From: Alisma plantago-aquatica
Taxonomy: Eukaryota; Streptophyta; Magnoliopsida; Alismatales; Alismataceae
Assembly (NCBI GenBank): GCA_963693085.1
Contig: OY856412.1
Span: 1,058,736,244-1,058,800,243, forward strand
DNA length: 64,000 bases
Direction: 5' to 3'
The translations under genes and the position numbers were made by a program. Shown in pieces: positions 13,416-24,051 of the stretch (its first letter is position 1; each line of letters starts with the position of its first letter). Below the pieces are notes generated by a model, which worked only from the letters and a program-made list of their open reading frames with translations, did not search any database and was not told the DNA's origin.

Positions 13416-14279
13416 CTAGATATAGTGGCATCCTATCATAAAGATGTCCTTAGTCATACTGTTTTTCAGATTTCTACTCACCCATGTAGTCGTTGAATTT
13501 GTGGACAGAAAGTTTGTTGGGAAATTATTGTCAAAGATGCCATTCCAAATGCTTATAACATGCGGGCAGTCTCTGAGCGCATGAATGCAACTTTCAGTAG
13601 CTATATTACATCGAGGGAAAGTGTCTACCATCGTCATGTGCCTCTCCTTTCTGCGTTGATTAGTGAGAATGGAACGATGACTAAGTAGCCATACAAACAT
13701 CTTTACTTTAGCTGAAACTTTTGCATTCCATATTAAGCTCCACTCCCCTTGTTGTATATTCTCTGTCTCTTGTTTCAAAATTTTATAAGCCGATTTGGAA
13801 GAGAATTGCCCAGTATCAGTATGTGCCCAGACTTTGATATCTGACATATGGGGTTCTGAAATAGTTGCTTGTTTCAAGATGTCTTCAACTACCTCATCAG
13901 GGAACCATTCTTTTAAGAATTGACTATCCCATTCACCATTTTCTAGAAAGAGACTATTCACCATTAAATCATCCAATTCAGTTGGTATGGTCTTGAGCAT
14001 TTTTTGGTTTAGCTGCAATCCATCCTTCATCCATATGTCATGCCAGAAATTGGTCCCTTTGCCGTTAATAATTAAGCTGCTGCAATTTTCATTAATGATT
14101 GTCTTCCCTTCTAAAGTAGCTCTACATAGCCGAGAGCCAATCATAGGTTGCATATGCGTATAAGCATCATACTTTTTTCTCATCATGTTACACCAGATGG
14201 TGTTTCTTCGAGTGGCCACCTCCCATGTATTCTTTAACAATAAGGCATTATTCCATGTTCTCATCGTCTTCACCCCCAA
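13416..14279 (-). pseudogene. LINE RT thumb / zinc-binding region
   Basis: This 287-residue frame continues the RT frame after one stop. It begins GVKTMRTWNNALL, typical of the segment after the RT catalytic core of plant L1 elements. It has the zf-RVT type region near FSSKSAYKIL...WNAKVSAKVKMFVWLL (residues about 155-200) and the C/H-containing CNIATESCIHALRDCP (about 224-239). It ends with a TAG directly before the RNase H segment. The position of that stop suits a Trp codon changed by one G-to-A step. Confidence 0.78.
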
Positions 14280-14366
14280 ACCCCCATTCTCCTTTTCACT
14301 TGTTACTTTATCCCAGGCTACCAGTGATATCGGTCTTTTATTGTGTCCACTTCCCCATATGAATTT

Positions 14367-15533
14367 TCATATAGTAGCGTCAAATCGATCACATAGGCTG
14401 AAAGGAAGCTTGGACGTTTGCATCACATATTTCGGAATGGCTGTGAGGGTTGCCTTAGCAAGGCATACTCGTCCCGCCAAAGAAAGGCATCGGGCAGACC
14501 ATGAGTTTATTCTAGCGGAAACTTTATTGAGGATATCTGCATATGTATGTTTATCAACCCGTTTATGAAGAAGTGGAACTCCCAAATATCTCCCCAGATC
14601 TGATGTTTTAATGAACTTACTGGTTTGACAAATCATTCTTCTCTCGGATCTGCTAACTGTGTGAGCGAAGAAGAGACACATTTTTTGAACTGAAATAGCT
14701 TGACCAGAAGCAGCCTTGAACTTGTCAAAGCAGCTAAGGATTGCCTTCATATTCGCCTTCGTAGCTTTAGCAAAAAGATTAAGATTATCAGCGAAGCACA
14801 TATGTGCTAATTTTGGACCTGACGATGATAACTTAATAGGTTTCCACCTGCCTTCATTTACACAGTCTTGAATTATTTGACTTAATCTTTCAATACACAA
14901 TACAAACAAGTAAGGAGACAGGGGGTCTCCTTGCCTTAGACCTCTCGTGGCTTTGAAGCTAGGGAGGGTCTTTCCTTTCCAGATGATAGATGTTGAACCT
15001 GACTTTATAGAGGCCATGATATACCTTCTAATATTATCGGGGAAGTCCATCTTGGATAAAGTATCTTCTATGAAGGGCCATGACATCATGTCATAGGCTT
15101 TGGATAAATCTATCTTTATAGCCATGATTTTAGCAGCATTACCTTTTCTCATATTATGTATAACCTCCTGTACAACTGCAATATAGTCTGTTATGCGCCG
15201 CCCTGGTATGAAGCTACTTTGTTCTGGGGATATCCAGTTAGGGATCAAATGCTTGAGTCTCTCAACAATGATCTTTGAGCAAAGCTTGAGGCAAATATTA
15301 TTTAGAGAAATCGGCCTGAGCTGGTCACATTTCTCTGGTTTTGAGACTTTCGGGATCAGAACAATTAAAGCATTGCAGAGCTCTGGAGAGAGATCATTAC
15401 CTCTAATGGCCATGGTAAGGGTTTCCATTAAGGACCCCTTAATAGTTTCCCAATTATTAATCAGAAATAGTCCGGTGATACCATCTGGGCCTGCCGCCTT
15501 ATACGGATTATTGTTCTTCAAAATATGGAGCAC
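14367..15533 (-). pseudogene. LINE reverse transcriptase core
   Basis: The 388-residue frame covers RT motifs in order: KAAGPDGI near residue 12, PISL, SFIPGRRITDYI, IKIDLSKAYD (about 142-151), GLRQGDPLSPYLF, and the active-site block as FADNLNLF. L1 RTs normally have FADD here, so the second catalytic Asp reads Asn (AAT instead of GAT). RT activity is probably lost. The frame runs straight into the 5' truncation point at 15536, so the listed start is not the biological one. It ends in TGA at 14367-14369 and the same frame resumes downstream. Confidence 0.88.
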
Positions 15534-15536
15534 TTC

Positions 15537-15546
15537 TTATGTGCAA
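15537..15546. repeat. LINE target site duplication, right copy
   Basis: TTATGTGCAA, identical to 12677-12686; the LTR of element A continues immediately after it. Confidence 0.85.
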
Positions 15547-15938
15547 GTTATTGCTTAAATATATATATATATATATTTTATTCATATTTCCTCTTTCACA
15601 CATTATTATTTTCCTTTATTTCAATTCCTTGCATCTCAAGGAACCGTGTGGGGTTTGAATCACCATCCATTATGATCAAACCCACACTTATCTATTTATT
15701 TCTTATATTTTCACCTTGATACCAATTTTCATTATTATTTATGAAATTCTTATTCCCTTTTAACTTGCCTTCCTCTTTTATTATCTTGGACCCATCATTA
15801 CCAGAGGGTCCATGAAAAACCATGCATAAGGAATAGTTGTAAAAGAAATCCATATATTTATCATAAATCATGCAATTTACAACCAAGTACATTTCTTTTA
15901 AAACAATTGCAATTACAACAAAAATCGAGGTTATAACA

Positions 15939-18515
15939 CATACATCGTGGTTGTGTTGGACTATGTGTGCACGTGGGTTGATGTGGTCATGAAAAAATGT
16001 AGTGATTATAAATTCATGATAAGATTCATTAAGGAACACATCATTAACCAATTAAAGTTCCATGAAATTTAACTAATGACGTGGTGACAATTTTTGGTAT
16101 AGATATTTTGAGGCTTTATTGAGAATGTACTCTTGCATCCAGAAGGTGTTTAGTTCATATAAGCCACGCATGTGTGAACATGTTGGGATATCAAACATCG
16201 AGATCAAGACTATGATTTTGAAGATACTTTGTCCTGATAGAACAATTAGGCCACTTGACTTGATGATACTCTTTGAACTTACCACATACTATTTAAAGCT
16301 CTGATTGGAATTACCCTTTATCACCTTTTTTGTGGATAGAGTTTCCATATACCTAATGATCTTGAGCACCACTCATTCTAGACTACCAAGGAAGTGCATT
16401 TTTATTTTTAGTGACTGGGGGATCATAAGATTATACCGTTGAGTAAGTGGAGGAAATACATAATTTTACATATGAGAAATTTAATATTCATAGGAAAAGA
16501 ATGAATGAACATCATGGTAATTAGATTACAAAAAAATCATGGAGGGGTAGAAATATTGGACTTTCAATTCAAAATCAAGACTTCGCCAAGAAATTTGAGG
16601 TGCATTAGGGTGAAGAGTTCATTATTGACATTGTTTTTTCTATACAACTTGGCTCAAATTCAAGATTTGAATTCCAAGAAACTCATGGCATTCAATGGTT
16701 GGATGCCTAAGGTGAAGTTTGATCAAGAGATGATCCAAACTCTAGGAAATGCATAACCTTCAATAAATGTATATGATGGTGAATAGTAATCAAGGGTTGT
16801 TTTATTCAATAGAGTAAGACAATTCTCTTCTCGATCTAGAAGGTTGGTTGTAGTATCATGTCGACCCAACAATATTAAACATACCATAATTACTATGCAA
16901 CCACTTTTTTGTTAAACATATCTCTAAATTTTGATCACCATATTTGTTGTTCACATTTTCATGAAAAACTTTCACCTTTGTTCATTGTGTTAAATTCGTT
17001 ATATTTCTTTATTTATCTTTGATTATACCGCTCTGTATCAAGTTATTAACTAAGAACTTTATTTAGTATTTATAATGACAACAAAGCCTATTTTAGGCTT
17101 TATAGTTAGCTCAATTATATTTATAACACACATGGTTTTTATCAAAATTTTAAGTTCATTATAACCCCCATTTTAACAATGATGCCCAGATGATCTACCT
17201 TGGCCCAATCATGACACTTTGTACATCTCAAGCCTAGGTTGTTAGATAGTCATGTTTAACCAACAAACTACCATGCTATTCTCCTCCCTTCCTCTATTTC
17301 CAGTTCTCAATTTGACTTAGTTGATCCTACCATCCCAAGCCAGTGTCATCACCCGTCTGAAGTCCTACCTAAGTCCAACCTCTAACCCACCCTCACCTTC
17401 ATCATTGACATTGGTCAGTGCCTTGGTCTTGTAATATTATAGATATTGCATCTGACCTTTCCTCCTTGGCTCATCCTATCAACTATAATCTCCCCTCTCA
17501 TCCACCCACACCATCATACCCTAAGTCACAACAAGACACCACCAATCTCCCCCTTCCCGTCTAACATCACACCAAACATTGACACACATCTTATCTAACT
17601 TCATCGCTTCCAAACCCATGTTTGAATTCTATAATCCAACATCCCATCCCAAAACCCACCCCTTCTAGCTTCCAATCACACCATCCTAGGCTCGGTAGAG
17701 CTAGAAACTTGTTAGTAGCTCAGTAGAGAACAAATTTGATGTGGAGTAGTAGTCCAACAATAGAGTGTTGTTATTCCACCAACATCACATGCAAGTCAAG
17801 CTTCTTCATCCCATTCATTATCTATTTTTTATTCTTTTCTTCTTTTTTTGTTGTTTTTATATTCTTTGTTTGATTCTCTGTTCTTGTATGTTGTTTTTTA
17901 TTTTTTTCTCACTATTATCTTGATTTTAATGATTTCCTCTTTATGCCCTTATTATCATTTTATTTATATATCATGAATTGGTTTTCATGCAAAACCTAAG
18001 CTCTCGATACATTGTTTTATATTTGAGATTTCTAGGGTTTTGGAGTTCATCTTATCTCACATTTCTCACTTATCCTTGTAGACATATACCCTTATATCAC
18101 AATTTTGTACACACATTTCACCACCCCACCCTTCTCTGTTCTCTACCCCCTTCTCATAGTCCCTTTAACACAATATAGAAAAATATGTCAAAAAATATCA
18201 AGGCTGGCATGCAATCTTCCTCACAAGTCACATGTAATAACATCATCATTTCATGATAGTATCTTACAACCATTGTGCTTAGTATGAGTCTTTACAAACA
18301 TGACCATACTGAGATAGAAATTTTTTGAGAGCCTATTTAGATAGTTGGGGATCCATTATGATGTTGTGGAGATGGTAAATCATCCAATATTTGAATTTCT
18401 CTTTACAATGGACTGCATCCATACATCTCAACCCTAATTTTTTTTCCATATTTTTGTCTTATTGACAGTTTAATGATGATGATGAATTGTGCAATTTTAT
18501 CTTTTTTCTTGTCTT
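15939..18515. other. Unassigned AT-rich spacer
   Basis: The stretch lies between element A and the next LINE. Open frames are short (at most 83 codons at 16505-16756) and resemble nothing I know. No LTR ends, tRNA or promoter architecture was recognised. Confidence 0.5.
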
Positions 18516-18531
18516 AATAATGAGCAAACCT
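18516..18531. repeat. Target site duplication of second LINE, left copy
   Basis: AATAATGAGCAAACCT; the right copy at 20552-20567 differs by one base (T/C). Confidence 0.85.
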
Positions 18532-20551
18532 GTATCTAATTCTTAGATCTTAATCTCTAGGGTTGGCCGCTCTATCTTCTCTCTAGCGCCCATCCGGTGG
18601 CCGTCACTGGGGGGAGGGGGCACCTCCACGGTGCCTTCCTCCCCTTGGCCCAGCCACAGAAGGCTAGGATCTGAAGGTTGTAGTGGTTCCTCAGGAGATT
18701 TGGGGCTAGCGGCCAGTCCGATTCTCGCATGTAGCGTCGTTTGGGTCGTCTCTTGGCTGGGAAAAGGAGGAGGCGTGATGCGCAGATGTGGAGCTCTGAT
18801 CTAGGTTGCAAATCGGCGGTATCGACCTAGTCGACTTCATCCCATTTATGAGTGATGGGTGAGGAGCCGTGCCCTAGTTTTCGTCTCCTGTGTTGCTGCT
18901 CCATCCAAGCCAAGATAAGGGGTTCCTTTGCGCTCCTCTTCGGAACCTGATTCCTCCTCCCCTGTCATGGCGGCCTTATTTTCGACCCCGACTTAGTTGG
19001 CGATGGAGTTGGTGACTGAGCCCGCTGGGTGGCTGTTATGGTTGGGCAACCTCCATCAGGTTGGTTCCCCTGATGATGACGACCCCCTCCTCAGCCAAGA
19101 TCCAGCGTTGGTAGAGAAACGCTGTGGCACGCGTTGATGCTCCTTGCTCTACAGATGGGTCGTGTTCGTACCTTGTCGCAGTCAGGTGTCTATGGCCGGG
19201 GCGGTTATTGGCTTGCCCAGGGAAGGTCCATCGATCACAACCTTGACGCAAAGCTTCTCGACGTGTCGCCATGGGTGTTCTCCAATCGGGCCTGGTGACG
19301 CTTCCATCTCCACCAGGAGCTGCATCCTAGCGACGCTTCCCTACTCTGGGACTCTATCCACGACGTAGCAGTAGACCCAAGGGGAGCTACAGTTCGCTTG
19401 GTTGTTTCTCTCAAATGCTGCATCCAAGGTGTTCGATGGTATGCCTGTGGATTGTTGTTCTCTTCCGCAAGTTCACCAGGGTCCGGTTGGTCTGGCTCTT
19501 GGTACGAGTTGATGATGATGGTTGATTGGCCTTTGTCTACTCTCTTTCACTCTTTGTGGGTGGTCTAATGCTAGTGGAAGAGGTTTCAAAGTCGGTCAAC
19601 CTGTTCACCCCCTCTTCAACTGAGTTAGAGATATGACTATTTCCCTATTATAGCTTAGATGTTAGGATGCATAGATGATTGGTGTTGCATGGTTCTTTGG
19701 AGTCCTAGGACTCGTCATGGGGTACCCAGGTGGTTATTTCATCCAGCTAGGAACCTAGTGCTAAAGAAGTCGGTGACCTTCTCTTCTTCTTAGTCCTGCT
19801 GTGTGCTCTATGGATCGATGGAATGCTTCTGTAAATCATAAGTGATTGGAGCCTGCACTTTTGTGTGGGTTGGTGCTGGGTTAATAGTATTGGCCTAGCA
19901 GGGGGATATATCCCCATAGTTGTGGATGTATGGCTGTCACCCTCTCTGTCCCTTTATTTCCTATTCCTGGTCGGATAGGCAACTGATGCTGAGGTTCTGT
20001 TTTCTGCTGTATGAGAGATGGATGTTGCTTCCTGGTTCGTGTTTCCGCTACTTTTGTGGGTGTGGATATTGTTGTGTGAAGGATGGGTCAGGTTATTGCA
20101 CCCTAGAATTCGATGTAGCTGATACCAAGTTCAAAGAACTGTGTGTGTCTGACGAGTTTACAAGTTGATGCTGCCAACGTTTTTTTGCGTATGCAGTTGA
20201 TGAAAGATGGTTCTCTACTTGGTACCCCTTCAATAAGTTGAGTACAGGCCGGTAGATTTTCTTCATCCTCTTTGATGTATCTGTTCTCTTTGTGGGTGGG
20301 CTTTATTGTATGTGCAACTCTTCATCAGATTAGGGTGTGAGTTTTTCTGTGTGGCTTGTATGAGTGCTTGCTGGTGTGTTGGTCTAGGTTTGAGTCCTTG
20401 TCTTTCTGTTTGGGTCTTCTGTGCAAGACCGTTAGTTGTCCTCTGGTGTTTTTTCTGGTAATCCTCTTATAGGATTAGGGGGTGCTATGTTTTGTACCTA
20501 AAGTTTTGGTATTTCACAATAGTAACACGACTTTTTTGCCGACCAAAAAAA
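18532..20551 (+). mobile_element. LINE-like retroposon lacking an RT domain
   Basis: About 2.0 kb is bounded by 16-bp direct repeats and ends in GCCGACCAAAAAAAAA. The preceding TTTTTTGCCGACC and ATAGGATTAGGGGGTGC resemble plant L1 3' ends, so the poly(A) tail marks the plus strand. The 5' third (18550-19560) is clearly richer in G+C than its surroundings, as plant L1 5' leaders often are. No frame exceeds 82 codons on the plus strand and no RT, endonuclease or RNase H motif is visible. It could be an internally deleted L1, a non-autonomous derivative, or a chimaeric retroposed transcript. Confidence 0.72.
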
Positions 20552-20567
20552 AATAACGAGCAAACCT
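20552..20567. repeat. Target site duplication of second LINE, right copy
   Basis: AATAACGAGCAAACCT directly follows the poly(A) tail and matches 18516-18531 at 15 of 16 bases. Confidence 0.85.
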
Positions 20568-22176
20568 TGACTATAGTGGATTTTGATGGAGGTTTTAGGT
20601 TTTGGCAAGACCATACAACCATAATTGAGGAGTTTTCTAAATACCAGTTAGTCTTTTGGTCTATAATATTTTCAAGGACATCATTCTATAGAGGAAACAT
20701 AAAAGAATCCAACATGATCAACTCAACAATGCACCAAATGCAGAGACTTCCATCCCTCTTTATCTATTGCTAGGAGGGTGACTCATAGGGTAGCTTGCTC
20801 TAGCATGAGATTTTTGTCCTTTGGATAGCACTCCATGACTAATCCTTAGTAAACATAGGACACCTAATTTGGACGTACTTGATATGTTTCTCAACCATCA
20901 AGTATCATAAGCTTTGCATCCCTGATCCTAACTTGACATATCTTGCATATTTGAAAGCCTGAGGCCTTTGATAGGGTTAAGGGCCCTAACTTTTAGACTA
21001 TACATGCCTTTGAAACACGAGGGTGGTCAAGTTGATATTTTTATTCTTCTATAGAATTGTATTTTCTTGTCCCTAGTTCTCTTTATTACTTTCTAGGGGT
21101 GTCTGTCATTGTTTGAACCAAAACAATGTCGACATTTTACCGCCAATATATCTGGCAACACTAATGTTGTTTCTTATACCCTTCCTCCCTAGCAGAGAAA
21201 CCAACCCTAGTTGACCCTTTATTGTCAAGTGGTACCTACACAATGACATGTCCAATACCCTTCTACCAATGTAGAACTAGTATACCAACATCCCTTTATT
21301 TGTGCCCACCCTATAGTGTCCCTTATTTCTTCTGGGTCCTAGTAAGTAGGATCCATACTTACCCTAAATAGTACTAGAGCCATACATAAATGGGCCTCCT
21401 CTATCATGGTCAATTGTCCCTTACTCTCCGGATGCAAGATAAATAGGGTCACTAGAGTTACATCCATGATATGTGCCATATCTCATCAATCTTAGTGTTT
21501 ACTTTCCTTATATAGGTTGAAATGATCAAGAAGAGTGTGCATTATAAAAATTTCCATGTCACAACCAATAAGATCACTTGTGTGGTAACTTTTTTAGTTT
21601 TAGCCAATGTCTCTGGAGTCTGGGTACAAATGGACATATCATGTGTATCTTCCTAGTAGACATACATATCATACAAGGACCACTAGGACTGTTCCTTTTC
21701 TTAATTCCATTATTACACAATGTTTGTGGTTCTACCTGTGTGTGGGGGGTATGTAATGTTAGGAATTTCTAGGGTTACTTTGTATATACCTATTTGTAGA
21801 TTCACATTTTTTGTGTGTGTTATCCTTTGTCTTTTAGTTTCTTTTCTTAGTAGTTTTGTTTTTATTTTCCATTTTATATGCATTGCACAAGTATTTTCTT
21901 TGTATTATATATATATGTATATATATTATGATATACTAAATATCCAAAAAATACGAAGTACAAAAAAAAATGAAAATTGTAAACCATAAAAAATATATTT
22001 TCAATTTTCTCATCTTAACTTTCGAATTTATCTCTCTATTTCACAATTATTAGTTCTTCATATGTTTTTGAAAAGTGTTGTAGAGTTATCAAACATGTTA
22101 TTTATGAATGTAATCTTTCCCACTTAGACTGTAAGATTGGCTCACCCTTTAACACATACTTGCATGTACTATTTTT
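20568..22176. other. Unassigned AT-rich spacer
   Basis: Short frames only (93 codons or less), none recognisable. A TATATA-rich stretch occurs near 21905-21940. No TE termini were identified. Confidence 0.45.
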
Positions 22177-22299
22177 ACCAAATTGTTTCACATTATAGCA
22201 ACACATAACCAAAATATGTGTGGGTAGTAGTTTTTATGACCAAATTGTTTCACATTATAGCAACACGTAACCAAAATGTGTGGGGTAGTAGTTTTTATG
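22177..22299. repeat. Two-copy tandem duplication, 61-62 bp unit
   Basis: Units 22177-22238 and 22239-22299 share ACCAAATTGTTTCACATTAT and GTAGTAGTTTTTATG. They differ by a few substitutions and one indel. Confidence 0.85.
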
Positions 22300-23163
22300 G
22301 TTCCTATTTTTGCAAACCTATATTCTTGTACATAGTTTTTAGTTGTTTTCCATTTATTTTCTTTATTAAATAAACCATAAAATTTATGCAGTAACACAAG
22401 AGGAGATCAAAAGAATGGGAAGATATGATGAATGTCAACATCTTTTGACATTTTTACAAAAACCAAGATAGTGTATATGCATGAGGTTCTAAATCTATTA
22501 TGGGATCAACAACCTAATCTAGAAACTTACTTAGAAACTTTCCTACTAAGCTAACCATAATTTAAAGACACAAAACATGTATATAGGTGACAAAAAAACT
22601 ATGCTATGTCATTAGTCTTATTAGGTTAGGATTAATGAGGGAGTTCACCCTAATATTTTGTTCCATATATGTACCATTCCACCTCAAAGAACCTAAATTT
22701 GTAACATATTAACTAATAAGTATAAGAAAAGTGAGCAATAAACTAATGACTAGCAACCTAGCATAAGTGATTTGGGTAATGAATTAGATGTCCTAGGCAA
22801 CTCCACTTCTTGAACCCCTAACACCTTTTACCTAATAACACAATAGGTGTTATGAACATCTAACACATGTGTTGTATTGAATCTTGGGTTAGAGAGCACT
22901 GGCTGGAGGGGGGATGAAAAGTCCCTTTTTCTTTAGAGTTTATGGAATGCCAAATCATGGGTGAAACCTTGGGAAATTGAAAAATATTTCTCACATGCCA
23001 TATTGAGTACCATACCCATTTCCCTGTATGTTCTTACGTGTCATATTGAGTACATACCCCATTTCCATATCCTTTCTACTTCTCATACAAATCATAAAAA
23101 GTTTGATGAGGTAAGTTGATCACTACTCAAACCATCAAGATATCTTGTGACTAGATTAGGTCT

Positions 23164-23600
23164 TGTAACTACCCCACCTCTCATTATCCCCATTAAAGGT
23201 GAACAGGGAGGCAAGTGTTATTATGTGTATATTTCTAAGGATCCAGATCTAAATAAATAACCCTCATGATTAATAATTTCAAACCAAAGTAATATAAACA
23301 AAAAAGAAAAGATATATCCCTAAAAGGAGTTACAAGACTTTGGTATTTGGAAATTTTTTTAATGAAAACTATAGACATATATAAAACTAGCTCAATCCTC
23401 CTTGGATATCTTGAGCATTTTTCTTTTTCTTGAAAGGTTTTCCATAGCTTCTTGTTTGTATTCTTAACCTAAAATGTTGACAACCAAAATGAATTCAGTC
23501 TATCGCTATACTCTGCATGTGGATGCAACCAAAATTGTGTTCATATACTTATACAACACATATGAAATTAAAATATAAGTAATTTCAAATATCAAATATT
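23164..23600 (-). repeat. Diverged fragment related to family-A LTR
   Basis: The fragment begins TGTAACTACCCCACC followed by CCCATTAAAGG, matching the start of the 52144 LTR. Near 23465 an AACCTAAAA...GACAA...AATGAATT order matches about 10440-10500. Identity fades beyond about 23600 and no right LTR end was located. It is probably an old truncated relative, with strand inferred from the A-family orientation. Confidence 0.42.
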
Positions 23601-23969
23601 ACATTTATTATCACATTCCAACCCATAATCTTTCTCATTTCAATTGGTGAACCAATACTTGATCTATAAATGGATTTTGAAGTGTGTATCCTATTATTTA
23701 GGCTTGTCAGTGTGTATCCCATCAATAGACTCTTTCACCTATGTCATATTGGTTTTTAGACACCCTATTGGTAATTATTCTATATTGTATCTCAGGAAAC
23801 ATCTATGTGAGGTATCAATTACTAGGTGATGTTTGTATTCATTAGTGATACACATAGGGCCTAAAAAGTTGCAGGAAATAAAAGAATAAAAGGTATGTAT
23901 CATGTTTATCCAACATCTAAAGAATCTTCAAAAATCCAAAAGTAACTCATGTTTATCAAACATCTAAAG

Positions 23970-24051
23970 AATCCTTGCATAAAAATGGGTACATGAGTTA
24001 TTTATGTGATTATTCATAAATAACTCATGTACCCATTTTTATGCAAGGATT
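23970..24051. repeat. Perfect inverted repeat (37-bp arms, 8-bp loop)
   Basis: Arms 23970-24006 and 24015-24051 are exact reverse complements (left arm begins AATCCTTGCATAAAAATGGG), with loop TGATTATT between them. A transcript would fold into an uninterrupted 37-bp stem. The segment CATGTTTATC..AACATCTAAAGAATC just left of it is itself repeated twice (about 23902-23933 and 23949-23973). Confidence 0.93.

Larger units (their letters stand above)
12687..15536 (-). mobile_element. 5'-truncated L1-type LINE
   Basis: A 2850-bp insertion lies between 10-bp direct repeats. At its left end is a run of ten T (12687-12696), the poly(A) tail of a minus-strand LINE. Its right end stops inside the reverse transcriptase frame, so the endonuclease and 5' region are missing, the usual outcome of incomplete target-primed reverse transcription. 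Three minus-strand segments in one frame encode the RT, the RT-linked zinc-binding region and RNase H, separated by two stops. The insertion sits in the U3 of the element A 5' LTR and is therefore younger than A. Confidence 0.92.
1..15938 (-). mobile_element. Decayed Ty3/gypsy LTR retrotransposon A, interrupted by a solo LTR and a LINE
   Basis: Two related LTRs (1-2313, cut by the window edge, and 10156-15938) flank an internal region. A primer-binding site complementary to initiator Met tRNA lies at 10141-10153 and a polypurine tract at 2314-2326, both reading on the minus strand. The 5' LTR is therefore the right-hand one. Without the two insertions the LTR is about 2.9 kb and the internal region about 4.5 kb, a normal size for a gypsy element. 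No open coding frame survives. The coding identity rests on collinearity of 2330-3200 with the integrase end of element B. The right flank begins CATAC at 15939; the left target site is outside the window. Confidence 0.82.
10156..15938 (-). repeat. 5' LTR of element A, split by a LINE
   Basis: The LTR begins TGTAACAACCCC and ends TTATAACA. Removing the LINE (12687-15536) and one target copy leaves about 2.92 kb. From 10758 it aligns with 1-2313, and over its full length with the solo LTR at 52144-55128. Only scattered differences separate it from the 1-2313 copy. Confidence 0.88.
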
